From Candidatus Sulfuricurvum sp. RIFRC-1 (GTDB lineage Bacteria; Campylobacterota; Campylobacteria; Campylobacterales; Sulfurimonadaceae), in assembly GCF_000310245.1 (NCBI RefSeq), contig NC_020505.1:2018001-2082000 (forward strand): DNA of 64,000 bases. Reading direction: 5' to 3'. The stretch's first letter is position 1. Each line of letters opens with the position of its first letter. Shown here in pieces: positions 1 to 7,489 of the stretch. A model generated the notes under the pieces. The model did not search any database and had not been told where the DNA came from. It was given only the letters and a program-made list of their open reading frames with translations. Made by a program: the position numbers and the translations under genes.

Positions 1-155
1 TTTTCGCCGATACCCTCTTTGCCTCATCTGCACGTTGGAAAAGTATCGGGGAAAAACAGCGCCACTATATGATTCCCTTGAATCCCGAGGGGAGAGCGGT
101 AATGTTTGAGAAGGTCAAGCAGGAGTTGAAAAATCGCCTTTTAGAACTCGTTTGA
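1..155 (+). CDS. C-terminal end of an unidentified protein (cut by window edge)
   Basis: A reading frame already open at the window edge (codons in phase with position 3) runs to a TGA at 153-155 and gives about 50 residues ending in KNRLLELV. The tail is basic and looks like a C-terminal helix. I do not recognise the family. The neighbours on the other strand are lipooligosaccharide core genes, so a surface-polysaccharide role is possible, but that is context only. Its last 41 bases overlap the end of the convergent kinase gene. Confidence 0.5.
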   Translation, partial: FADTLFASSARWKSIGEKQRHYMIPLNPEGRAVMFEKVKQELKNRLLELV

Positions 156-846
156 GTCTCTTTTTAAAATTTTTTGTCTGTTTGTTGGCATCGTTATGAC
201 GCTGCATTTCACGGATGGCGAGATTCTCATCCAATCCGCTGAGTTTTGCATACTCGCGTCCCATAATCACTAACTCTTTATCCGTAGCCCACAGTTTATT
301 AAAGTTTTCACACCCCTCTAGAGCAGATATCTCCCGGAACTCCATTCGGTTGATATCGACGATGCTAAAGAGATAACCATCTTCGGTTCTTTTGATCAAA
401 ATATTTCCGGGAGAATAATCGAGATGCCATACCCCCGCTTGGTGGAGACCGTAGGTATACGCGGCAAAAGCGCTAAAGATTTCTTCACGATCAGTGAGGG
501 GTTCGAGGAGCGGTGTGCGGATCGTAAAATCGTATTCGAAATACTCACTGATAAAATAGCTATCCGCGAGTAAACCTGATTCAAAAAATTCGATGAGAGC
601 GATCGGCTCTGGGGTTGAAATAGCGAGTGATTGCAAACGCAGTGCATTGTGATACGATTTATACGCTTTGCTTTTACGAAAATAGGTGTAAACGATACGA
701 TTAAGTAAATGGGGAACTTTAAACGATTTAACGACGGTTTGGATTCCCTCTAGCTCGATAATTTTGAGTTCATTTCGGGCTTTGTGGATGGTGTGCTGAT
801 CGTTTGAGAAAAGCGTTCTTATGGCCTTAAATGTACTTAATAGCAT
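115..846 (-). CDS. Lipopolysaccharide core kinase, InaA/KdkA-like
   Basis: A protein of about 243 residues with the protein-kinase-like fold of the lipopolysaccharide kinase InaA family. The catalytic loop is visible as HLDYSPGN (HxDxxxxN) and the metal-binding aspartate lies in VDINR, replacing DFG as in KdkA-type sugar kinases. It probably phosphorylates a heptose or Kdo in the inner core at the cytoplasmic membrane face. I chose the ATG at 846 (MLLSTFK); an upstream start at 927 would add 27 residues lying wholly inside the preceding gene. Even so it overlaps the upstream glycosyltransferase fragment by 20 bases, which suggests translational coupling. The sugar substrate cannot be read from sequence. 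Confidence 0.75.
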   Translation of the reverse strand: MLLSTFKAIRTLFSNDQHTIHKARNELKIIELEGIQTVVKSFKVPHLLNRIVYTYFRKSKAYKSYHNALRLQSLAISTPEPIALIEFFESGLLADSYFISEYFEYDFTIRTPLLEPLTDREEIFSAFAAYTYGLHQAGVWHLDYSPGNILIKRTEDGYLFSIVDINRMEFREISALEGCENFNKLWATDKELVIMGREYAKLSGLDENLAIREMQRHNDANKQTKNFKKRLKRVLKGDFSTPA

Positions 847-1303
847 CTTTAAACGGTAATAACGGCTTGGGAAACTCAAGGCTAATATCAGGAAATAATG
901 CACGGGCGAGCTGAAGGTTGTATTCAAACTCCGCCATTTTCACTTCACTGCGGCGTTGGGTGATACGGCGGTTGTAAAAGATTTGGGCTATTTTGGTTGC
1001 AGGGGCAATACGAATCGGGATTCTGGCAATCCATTGCGCCAATGCGACACGGGTATTAGAGAAAAGGGTAATCGAGGCGTTGATTTGGGCTTGTTTAATT
1101 TTAAAGGCAAGCTCTAAAATATCTTCGCCACTATCAACGATTACCTCATCGATAAAATCGCATGCTTCGGCAAGTTTCCGGTTGAGCGGGGCGACAAGAG
1201 CGATAATGCGGTTTTGCGGATTATGGTGCTTTAAGACATACAATGTCGGTAAAGCGGTTATAAAATCACCCAACTTATCGTTACGTACTACCATTATATT
1301 CAT
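827..1303 (-). CDS. Short GT9 glycosyltransferase: N-terminal half only
   Basis: The 158 residues start MNIMVVRNDKLGDFITALP, the N-terminal Rossmann half of ADP-heptose:LPS heptosyltransferases (GT9). Family members are about 320-350 residues and carry a second domain with the NDSGPMH-type donor site; that half is absent. The frame ends 20 bases inside the kinase gene, and the kinase frame shows no GT9 remnant. It may be a decayed gene or an intact short protein. An AAGGG ribosome site lies 7 bases before the ATG. The complete waaF at 2530-3489 shows what is missing. Confidence 0.65.
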   Translation of the reverse strand: MNIMVVRNDKLGDFITALPTLYVLKHHNPQNRIIALVAPLNRKLAEACDFIDEVIVDSGEDILELAFKIKQAQINASITLFSNTRVALAQWIARIPIRIAPATKIAQIFYNRRITQRRSEVKMAEFEYNLQLARALFPDISLEFPKPLLPFKDAIKYI

Positions 1304-1345
1304 CGTTTACCCTTGTTTTAATGTGGTTATTTTACCCAATATCGC

Positions 1346-1351
1346 TATAAT
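1346..1351 (+). promoter_or_regulatory. TATAAT -10 box next to a start codon
   Basis: A perfect TATAAT lies only six bases before the ATG at 1358. A transcript starting at the usual distance would begin at or next to the start codon, and no purine-rich ribosome site is present. This suggests a leaderless mRNA for the following gene. Confidence 0.5.
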
Positions 1352-1357
1352 CTCACC

Positions 1358-2533
1358 ATGAAACAACCGTTTGCCTGGGATCACTACTCCGATCAACCTG
1401 CCATTATCAGAGACCGTGCACTTAAGCGGCAAATGCGCAAAAGTGCTCTCCCCTCGCTCATTAAAACTTTTTTGATTTCCTTTATAACCTTGCCGATCGC
1501 TCTGTTGCTTACCCCTTTTACTGGGCGACGCACCATTAGCGGTGAATCATTTTTCGGTATAGGGGTCAATCTAGATAAAGAACCCAATACGACCCCCTAC
1601 CTGCTGGATGAACTGGGTGTCAAAAAACTCCTCATCCGTATTCCGCTGTGGGAGATGGATCGATTACACGAATACGTCGCTTTTATCCGTTCATTGGTGG
1701 GGAAAGAGATCACGGTTGCCTTACTTCAAGATCGCGAACACATCACGAGTGCCGATATGAGCAGAGATCATTTCATCCAAATTTTTGAAGCGTTGGAAGG
1801 TGTTTGTCATACCTATATCATCGGCAGTACCATCAATCGTGCCAAATGGGGATTTTTCAGTGTCAACGAATATCTCGATTTTTACGCCGTCGCGTATGCG
1901 TTGAAAAAAACACGCTTTCCCCACCTCAAACTCATCGGTTCCAATGTCATCGATTTCGAGTACCACTTTAGTGCCCATACTCTTTTCAATCTCTCATCTA
2001 TCCGTTTCGATGCGATAGGGAGCCTTCTGTATGTCGATCGTCGCGGTGCCCCTGAAAACTCCCAAATGGGATTTAACCTCATGGGTAAAATCAATCTCTT
2101 GAGCTCATTGATCTCTCTCAGCCCAAAAACGTCAAATGAGCTCATTATCACCGAAACCAACTGGCCGATCAAAAACACCGCCCCCTATGCCCCGACCAGT
2201 GAGCATGAGTGTGTCAGCGAAGAGGATTACAGCGATTACATGGTCCGTTACCATCTCCTCGCGTTTGCTTCTCAACGCGTATCCAGTGTCTACTGGCACC
2301 AGCTGATTGCACCCGGATACGGTCTGATCGATAATCGAGAAGGAATACTCCGAAAGCGAAGTGCTTTTGAAGCGTACAAAGTCATGCTATCACACCTTAG
2401 TGATGCTCAGTTTATCGACTTTAATTATCGTTCAGACGAATACAACCTCATCTGCTCAACCCCAAGAGGAGAGTTACACATCACGTGGACTCTAAACTCC
2501 TCGCCGATCTACATCTATAAGGCTCAAGCGTGA
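1358..2533 (+). CDS. Glycoside-hydrolase-like TIM-barrel protein, membrane anchored
   Basis: A 391-residue protein with one predicted membrane segment near residues 33-52 (FLISFITLPIALLLTPF), followed by a domain resembling clan-A glycoside hydrolases. Barrel-like strands recur, and ITETNW near two-thirds of the length resembles the strand bearing the catalytic nucleophile. An aromatic WHQL follows. No specific family or substrate can be assigned. Its stop overlaps the GTG start of waaF by four bases (GTGA), so it is co-translated with a heptosyltransferase. A role in processing or modifying surface glycan is an inference from that linkage. Confidence 0.6.
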   Translation: MKQPFAWDHYSDQPAIIRDRALKRQMRKSALPSLIKTFLISFITLPIALLLTPFTGRRTISGESFFGIGVNLDKEPNTTPYLLDELGVKKLLIRIPLWEMDRLHEYVAFIRSLVGKEITVALLQDREHITSADMSRDHFIQIFEALEGVCHTYIIGSTINRAKWGFFSVNEYLDFYAVAYALKKTRFPHLKLIGSNVIDFEYHFSAHTLFNLSSIRFDAIGSLLYVDRRGAPENSQMGFNLMGKINLLSSLISLSPKTSNELIITETNWPIKNTAPYAPTSEHECVSEEDYSDYMVRYHLLAFASQRVSSVYWHQLIAPGYGLIDNREGILRKRSAFEAYKVMLSHLSDAQFIDFNYRSDEYNLICSTPRGELHITWTLNSSPIYIYKAQA

Positions 2534-3489
2534 AAATTTTGATCATTCTCCCCAACTGGCTCGGCGATGCCGTGATGGCAACTCCTGCACTCGAAGCCCT
2601 TTGTACTGTTTATCCTGATGCCGAGCTCACCATGGTCGGCTCGTATGTCAGCATCGAAGCGCTCAAATATCACCCCCAATGTAAACGTCATTATGTCGAT
2701 GAGACGAAAAAAGGGGGGAATCGTTTTCTCAATACCTACCGATTTGCCAAAGAACTCGGTGTTCATGATCTGGCAATCACGTTCCGCAATCAGTTCCACT
2801 CTTCACTTTTGCTCTATTGGAGCGGCACCCCCATCACGGCAGGGCGTCGCAGCTGGCATTCATCCTTTTTACTGAAACACTCTGTCAAGCCGGCCCACCC
2901 CTCTCATCTGGTCGAACAATATCGCGATATCGCCCAAAGCCTGAGCCCCAAGCCTCTCGTAATCGAAAAGTTAAAAGTTCATATCCCATCCCATCACTAT
3001 CAACGCCCAACTTTAGGGATCAACCCCGGAGCGACCTACGGCAGTGCCAAACGGTGGTATCCCGAAAAATTTGCCGAAGTGGCGCGTGCGTATGCGGATC
3101 GTTATGAGATCATCCTCTTTGGCGGCCCCAATGAGGTGGGGATGGCGAACGATATCGAATCGCGTCTCCATGGGATCAATCTCACCAATCTCGCAGGTAA
3201 AACATCGATTGCCGAGCTGTGCAGTTTTATCGGAGGATTGGATCTCTTTATCACCAACGACAGCGGTCCGATGCACGTTGCAGCCGCGTATAGTGTTCCT
3301 ACCGTCGCTATATTCGGTCCGACACGCCATTTGGAAACATCACAGTGGAGAAATGAAAAAAGTGTAATTGTACGGCATGATATGGAGTGTGCGCCATGTA
3401 TGAAACGAGAGTGCCCGCTAGGGCATCATGAGTGTATGAAAAACATTACGGCAGAAGAAGTTATAGAAGCTACAAGAAATATTCTTTAA
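2530..3489 (+). CDS. waaF: ADP-heptose:LPS heptosyltransferase II
   Basis: This is a full-length (319 aa) GT9 enzyme that adds the second L-glycero-D-manno-heptose to the lipooligosaccharide inner core on the cytoplasmic side of the inner membrane. It begins MKILIILPNWLGDAVMATPA (glycine-rich acceptor-domain start) and has TNDSGPMHVAAA near residue 240 for ADP-heptose binding. A cysteine-rich end (CAPCMKRECPLG) is typical of WaaF. The start is GTG and overlaps the previous stop. The other ADP-heptose genes lie in the following 8 kb. WaaC is a less likely assignment. Confidence 0.88.
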   Translation: MKILIILPNWLGDAVMATPALEALCTVYPDAELTMVGSYVSIEALKYHPQCKRHYVDETKKGGNRFLNTYRFAKELGVHDLAITFRNQFHSSLLLYWSGTPITAGRRSWHSSFLLKHSVKPAHPSHLVEQYRDIAQSLSPKPLVIEKLKVHIPSHHYQRPTLGINPGATYGSAKRWYPEKFAEVARAYADRYEIILFGGPNEVGMANDIESRLHGINLTNLAGKTSIAELCSFIGGLDLFITNDSGPMHVAAAYSVPTVAIFGPTRHLETSQWRNEKSVIVRHDMECAPCMKRECPLGHHECMKNITAEEVIEATRNIL

Positions 3490-3501
3490 ATATTATGCCT
3501 T

Positions 3502-3566
3502 CACAACACACATAGAGTAAGGTCGCTCGCAGTAGTGCGAAAGCGTACCGCTAGCGATTTGTTGTG
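3502..3566. repeat. Stem-loop element D with outer arms CACAACA / TGTTGTG
   Basis: Complementary arms CACAACA (3502-3508) and TGTTGTG (3560-3566) enclose a second hairpin, CGCTCGCA-GTAG-TGCGAAAGCG. The stretch GTACCGCTAGCGAT resembles the core of the 36-base insert found in two family A repeats. It lies in the convergent gap between waaF and the YfaZ-like gene, so it may also stop transcription. The flank at about 3577-3614 holds another weak AT-rich inverted repeat. Confidence 0.55.
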
Positions 3567-3616
3567 GAGGCGATTTTCTTTTGCATACTTTTCTTATGAA
3601 AAAGAAAAGTTTGAAA

Positions 3617-4204
3617 TTAAAAATCTAAACGCATCCCAAAATACCACGAATCATTATACGTCACATCAACATTTTTTAGATCCGTATCGATCTTGCGATA
3701 CCCCACTTCGAGCCGTCCGTTATCAATCGGTTCAACATCGAGATGAATACGGGTTTCCAAATATCCATCCCCCTCTTTAAACGATAAGGCCGATGGAGCA
3801 TAATAGAGTGCTCCGCCGAGATATACCGGAAACGGAGCATTAATCGGCAATTGCAACTCTGCTTCTGCCCCCAGCGGAATAGCCGCATAGCGGCGACCGT
3901 CGATCTCCGTGTATTCCCCCTTGATCCCAAGTCCCAGTTTGAGCCCACGAACACCTTGAACCGGACGCATCACCATAAACGATACCTCCATCAGCGGATC
4001 AGGATTATTGATCGTTTGAGAGTTGTTGTTATCCCCGTTCAAAAATCGAGCGCCGATATAGGTATTGCTCATCGCATTTCCCATTCGTCCCATATCCAGA
4101 CGAATCTGCCCCTCAACCTCTTTATCGTTGACATTCGCTTCGATTTGATGAGCTGCGAAAGCTCCACTGCTGATCAAAGCCATTAAAATGATTTTTTTTA
4201 ACAT
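3617..4204 (-). CDS. YfaZ-like outer-membrane beta-barrel protein
   Basis: A 195-residue protein with a signal peptide (MLKKIILMALISSGAFA) and then alternating amphipathic strands ending in WYFGMRLDF, with the C-terminal aromatic residue used for outer-membrane insertion. The pattern fits the YfaZ family of small porin-like barrels. Substrate and role are unknown. Its ATG lies inside the end of hldE (seven-base overlap), so it is expressed with the heptose genes and may be an envelope partner. Confidence 0.7.
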   Translation of the reverse strand: MLKKIILMALISSGAFAAHQIEANVNDKEVEGQIRLDMGRMGNAMSNTYIGARFLNGDNNNSQTINNPDPLMEVSFMVMRPVQGVRGLKLGLGIKGEYTEIDGRRYAAIPLGAEAELQLPINAPFPVYLGGALYYAPSALSFKEGDGYLETRIHLDVEPIDNGRLEVGYRKIDTDLKNVDVTYNDSWYFGMRLDF

Positions 4205-5631
4205 GTTGTTCCTTCATTAATTCGGGCTATGGTTGCGGTCGTACTTTTCCCGTCCACAAACTGCACCAGTCGTAGTTCCCCAGCAAATTCCGCTCCAACC
4301 ACACTTTTGCCTTCGTAATCGCCCCCTTTGACCAAAATATCGGGAGCAATATTTTTGATCAATTCATGCGGCGTCTCTTCGCTAAACAATACGACATAAT
4401 CGACCGATTCGAGCGCCGCTAAAATATAGGCTCGATCGGCTTCAGTATTAACCGGACGAGTCGGTCCTTTAAGCTCTCTCACCGAGCTGTCTGAATTGAG
4501 TCCTACGATTAACACATCTCCGTAACTTTTCGCCTCTTGGAGATATTTGACATGACCGACATGGAGAATATCGAAACAGCCATTGGTAAATACGACCTTT
4601 TTTCCCTCGTGTTTCAAACGATCTGCAAGAATATAAATCTCTTCTTTGGATTTGATATGCATATCCGATGTGCTTTGATGCAAGCTTGATTCATACGATT
4701 CGATCTCGCTAAGAGTCACTGTCGCCGAACCGATCTTACCGACAACGACTGCCGCAGCGTGGTTTGCAAACGGGGCCGCTTCATCAATACTCAGCCCCAT
4801 ACTCAGGGCAAATGAGAGGGATGCGATGACCGTATCTCCTGCACCCGTCACATCATAAACTTCTTTGGCTACGGTTGGAAAACGGCGCATGCTTTTATCG
4901 TATATAGCAATCCCGTCTTCAGAGAGGGTAATCATCGAACACTCTAATGAACAGGTCTCTTTCAGACTCAAAAGAGCTTTTTGCAAACTTTTTTCATCGT
5001 TGATCACGATTCCGGTCGCTTCAGAAGCCTCTTTTTTATTGGGGGTTAGGAGATACGCACCACGGTATTTACGGTAATCTTTCCCTTTTGGATCAACCAG
5101 TACTTTTTTGTTTGCCGCTTTTGCCGCAGCAATCACTCCGCCGGCAACCGCATCGGTAATCACCCCTTTACCGTAATCGGATAGAATAATAATGTCACAG
5201 CTATCGATCACATCAATCACATAAGCGATGATGGCACGCTCACTTGCTTTATCGATTGCTTCTTTCGACTCTTTGTCATAACGTAAAATTTGTTGATTGG
5301 AGGCGATAATGCGACTCTTTTTGGATGTTTTACGTTCCGATTGGCGTACAAGCCCCTGATTCGATACCCCAATCAAGCTGAGCATGGAACACAGCTCTTC
5401 TCCATTTTCATCATCACCGATCACCCCGCTCACACTGACTCGTGCACCCAGAGCGACGAGATTGTTGATCACATTCCCGGCTCCTCCGAGAACCGTCGTT
5501 TCACGCGAGATATCAACGACCTGCACCGGAGCTTCAGGAGAGATTCGCTCACACCCGCCCCACAAATAGTGATCAATCATCAAATCCCCGATGACAAGAA
5601 TATGGGGGTGAGCACTGCGCAAAGAGTTCAT
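4198..5631 (-). CDS. hldE: Bifunctional heptose-7-P kinase / heptose-1-P adenylyltransferase
   Basis: HldE (RfaE, 477 aa) catalyses two steps of ADP-heptose synthesis. Residues 1 to about 320 are a ribokinase-family domain with the GAGDT anion-hole signature that phosphorylates D-glycero-D-manno-heptose-7-phosphate at C1. The C-terminal 140 residues are a cytidylyltransferase-like domain, FTNGCFDILHVGHVKYL, with the nucleotide-binding HVGH motif, that adds AMP. The length matches fused HldE, not separate HldA and HldC. It overlaps hldD by four bases and the YfaZ-like gene by seven, forming a tight operon. Confidence 0.95.
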   Translation of the reverse strand: MNSLRSAHPHILVIGDLMIDHYLWGGCERISPEAPVQVVDISRETTVLGGAGNVINNLVALGARVSVSGVIGDDENGEELCSMLSLIGVSNQGLVRQSERKTSKKSRIIASNQQILRYDKESKEAIDKASERAIIAYVIDVIDSCDIIILSDYGKGVITDAVAGGVIAAAKAANKKVLVDPKGKDYRKYRGAYLLTPNKKEASEATGIVINDEKSLQKALLSLKETCSLECSMITLSEDGIAIYDKSMRRFPTVAKEVYDVTGAGDTVIASLSFALSMGLSIDEAAPFANHAAAVVVGKIGSATVTLSEIESYESSLHQSTSDMHIKSKEEIYILADRLKHEGKKVVFTNGCFDILHVGHVKYLQEAKSYGDVLIVGLNSDSSVRELKGPTRPVNTEADRAYILAALESVDYVVLFSEETPHELIKNIAPDILVKGGDYEGKSVVGAEFAGELRLVQFVDGKSTTATIARINEGTTC

Positions 5632-6638
5632 GATAGTTCCTGCTCATATAGGCGTTTGATTTCCGGCACATATGCCGAAATTCCCTCTTCAAATTCAAAA
5701 CGGGGCTGATAACCCAAAATGGCCTTCGTCGATTCAATATCCGCCTCAGTATGAAACTGATAACGCCCTATATACGGATTGGGGATATATTCACACGCAA
5801 ACGATGTCCCCAACTCATTCTGGAGAATATCAACCATCGACTGAAACGAGCGTGCTTTACCGGTACCGACGTTAAATACACCGTTCTCTTTTGGGTGCAT
5901 TGCGAGAATGTTGGCCTGAATAATATCCTCGATGTAAATGAAGTCCCGCAAAATTTTGTCAGAGTTTTCAAACAGTTTCGGATTTTTACCCGCGAGAAGC
6001 TGATGAGCGAACTGAACCACCATTGATGATGTTTTATTCTTGAAAAATTCCCTAGGACCGTAAACATTAAAATAGCGCAAACCAACAATGGAAATATTTT
6101 CAAATTTTTGAGAATATTGACGGGCCAAATGGTCCATCATCAATTTCGAGAAACCATAAACATTCTGAGGAGCTTCACATCCGACACGCTGAGGGGAAGG
6201 AGCATCACCGTACGTCGCACCCGATGAGGCATAAATCATATTGGCTCCGTGGGCTACCGCGATATCGAGAAGGTCTTTAAATGCATTAACGTTCGTCTGG
6301 ACCATCAAATCCTGTTCCAGCGCCGTTGTATCGGATATCGCCGCTTCGTGAAAAATATAATCAAATTTATACATTTGCGTTAGGGTATTTAACAACCCTT
6401 TATCATTGATATCACCGCTGATCACCTCACCACGAAATCCTAAAAGATTTTTAAAATGACCGAAACTTTTGAGGTTGCCGTTGGAGAGGGTCAAGTTTGA
6501 ACGAAAAAGGTCAAGTATGACGATATGGGCATCAGGATAATTTTCTTGAAAATAAAAAGCGAGGTTGGAGCCGATAAAACCGGCTCCTCCCGTAATTAAA
6601 ATTGTTTTACGGTTCAAATTAATATCACTGTAACGCAT
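5628..6638 (-). CDS. hldD: ADP-glyceromanno-heptose 6-epimerase
   Basis: A short-chain dehydrogenase/reductase epimerase that converts ADP-D-glycero- to ADP-L-glycero-D-manno-heptose, the last step before WaaF uses the sugar. The dinucleotide-binding GGAGFIGSN lies near residue 20 and the catalytic YGFSK (YxxxK) near residue 140. I chose the ATG at 6638 (MRYSDINLNRK) because AAGGA sits six bases upstream; an upstream start at 6677 would read through that site. The product is 336 aa, normal for HldD. It is first in the minus-strand run hldD-hldE-yfaZ-like. Confidence 0.93.
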   Translation of the reverse strand: MRYSDINLNRKTILITGGAGFIGSNLAFYFQENYPDAHIVILDLFRSNLTLSNGNLKSFGHFKNLLGFRGEVISGDINDKGLLNTLTQMYKFDYIFHEAAISDTTALEQDLMVQTNVNAFKDLLDIAVAHGANMIYASSGATYGDAPSPQRVGCEAPQNVYGFSKLMMDHLARQYSQKFENISIVGLRYFNVYGPREFFKNKTSSMVVQFAHQLLAGKNPKLFENSDKILRDFIYIEDIIQANILAMHPKENGVFNVGTGKARSFQSMVDILQNELGTSFACEYIPNPYIGRYQFHTEADIESTKAILGYQPRFEFEEGISAYVPEIKRLYEQELS

Positions 6639-6726
6639 GAAAGGTCCTTCATCAAAGGTAGTGTCATATTGTAACAAACTCTTTATTAAAGGTTAAACAG
6701 TTAGAGTGATTTAAGATAGATAGGAA

Positions 6727-6732
6727 TATAAT
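6727..6732 (+). promoter_or_regulatory. TATAAT -10 box for cytochrome c553
   Basis: TATAAT lies about 30 bases upstream of the cytochrome ATG, followed by GGAG seven bases before the start. No clear -35 box is seen, as is usual for promoters of this phylum. Confidence 0.5.
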
Positions 6733-6761
6733 AGCGGCGAAATTTTAAATGGAGAAAACAA

Positions 6762-7058
6762 ATGAAAAAAATTGCTCTTGCAATGTTGTTCGCTGGTGTA
6801 TCTTTGATGGCTGCTGATGGAAAAGCTCTTACAGCTAAATGTGCTGCCTGTCATGGTGCTAGCTTTGAAAAAGCGGCTCTTGGTAAATCAGCGATCGTAA
6901 AAGGTCAATCAGCTGGTGCTATCGAAACTTCACTCAAAGGTTACAAAGCTGGTACTTTGAACAAAGCGGGTATGGGTGCCTTAATGAAAGGTCAAGTTGC
7001 TACTATGTCAGATGCTGATATTAAAGCTGCTGCTGCTTACATCGCAGGAATTAAATAA
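6762..7058 (+). CDS. Periplasmic cytochrome c553 (class I, monoheme)
   Basis: A 98-residue protein with a signal peptide (MKKIALAMLFAGVSLMA) and one heme site, CAACH, at residues 28-32 of the precursor. A distal methionine ligand is probably in the MGALMKG or VATMSDAD segment. Size and layout match small soluble c553 electron carriers that deliver electrons to cbb3 oxidase. It is transcribed alone, facing the ccoS-ccoI genes, which fits the shared respiratory theme. A family C element follows the stop codon. Confidence 0.88.
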   Translation: MKKIALAMLFAGVSLMAADGKALTAKCAACHGASFEKAALGKSAIVKGQSAGAIETSLKGYKAGTLNKAGMGALMKGQVATMSDADIKAAAAYIAGIK

Positions 7059-7061
7059 TTT

Positions 7062-7147
7062 AACGCCAAAGGGAGCTAACCCCCCTTTGACTACGTTAAC
7101 ACTGGGTTTCGCTCAGCGCGATGCTCACGTGCAGTAAACCGCACTCT
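7062..7147 (+). repeat. Family C 3' element, copy 1 (after cytochrome c553)
   Basis: It begins AACGCCAAAGGG a few bases after the stop codon, forms a hairpin with CCCTTTGA, continues through CTACGTTAACACTGGGTT (7091-7108), then a CGCTCAGCGCG stem and CACGTGCAGTAAACCGCAC. It is in the sense direction of the cytochrome gene and convergent with ccoS. Confidence 0.65.
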
Positions 7148-7184
7148 TTCTTCCTTATCTCACTTTTCTAAAACTACTCTTTTT

Positions 7185-7406
7185 TCATTCCGGTCGATAC
7201 TCTTCTTTTTTATTCACTGACTCTTTTTTACGTTGCTGATTGGCTGCATCATTGAGTTCACGCTCATCATCATACTGTACTTGATTCATCATTTTTTTCT
7301 CATCGTCAAACTGACCGTTTTTGATCCCCCATAAAAATGCCGCCAATGCGATAGCCCCTAAAAAAAGTGATGCTCCCAGCATCATTGCAATTACCCATGA
7401 ATCCAT
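7185..7406 (-). CDS. ccoS: Cytochrome oxidase maturation protein CcoS
   Basis: A 73-residue membrane protein with one N-terminal transmembrane helix (about residues 5-28) followed by LWGIKNGQFDDEK, the signature of CcoS, and a charged cytoplasmic tail. CcoS is needed to insert cofactors (heme b and Cu) into the CcoN subunit of cbb3-type oxidase. It lies 83 bases downstream of ccoI on the same strand, the usual ccoI-ccoS order, separated by a family B repeat. Confidence 0.88.
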   Translation of the reverse strand: MDSWVIAMMLGASLFLGAIALAAFLWGIKNGQFDDEKKMMNQVQYDDERELNDAANQQRKKESVNKKEEYRPE

Positions 7407-7423
7407 ATTTTCTCCTATTTCTC

Positions 7424-7487
7424 CGTCATCCTGAACTTTGATTCAGGATCTATCTTTTTAGATTCCGTGTCGAGCACGGAATGACAA
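7424..7487. repeat. Family B repeat, copy 1 (between ccoI and ccoS)
   Basis: Two hairpin units lie in tandem: CATCCTGAACTTTGATTCAGGATC and GATTCCGTGTCGAGCACGGAATGACA-type arms. The same plan is seen at 21755-21830 and inside priA. Confidence 0.7.
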
Positions 7488-7489
7488 AA

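Noticed and set aside
3535-3780. Open frame across the waaF/YfaZ-like gap on plus
   Set aside because: It reads through stem-loop element D and then antisense to the barrel protein; no family pattern.
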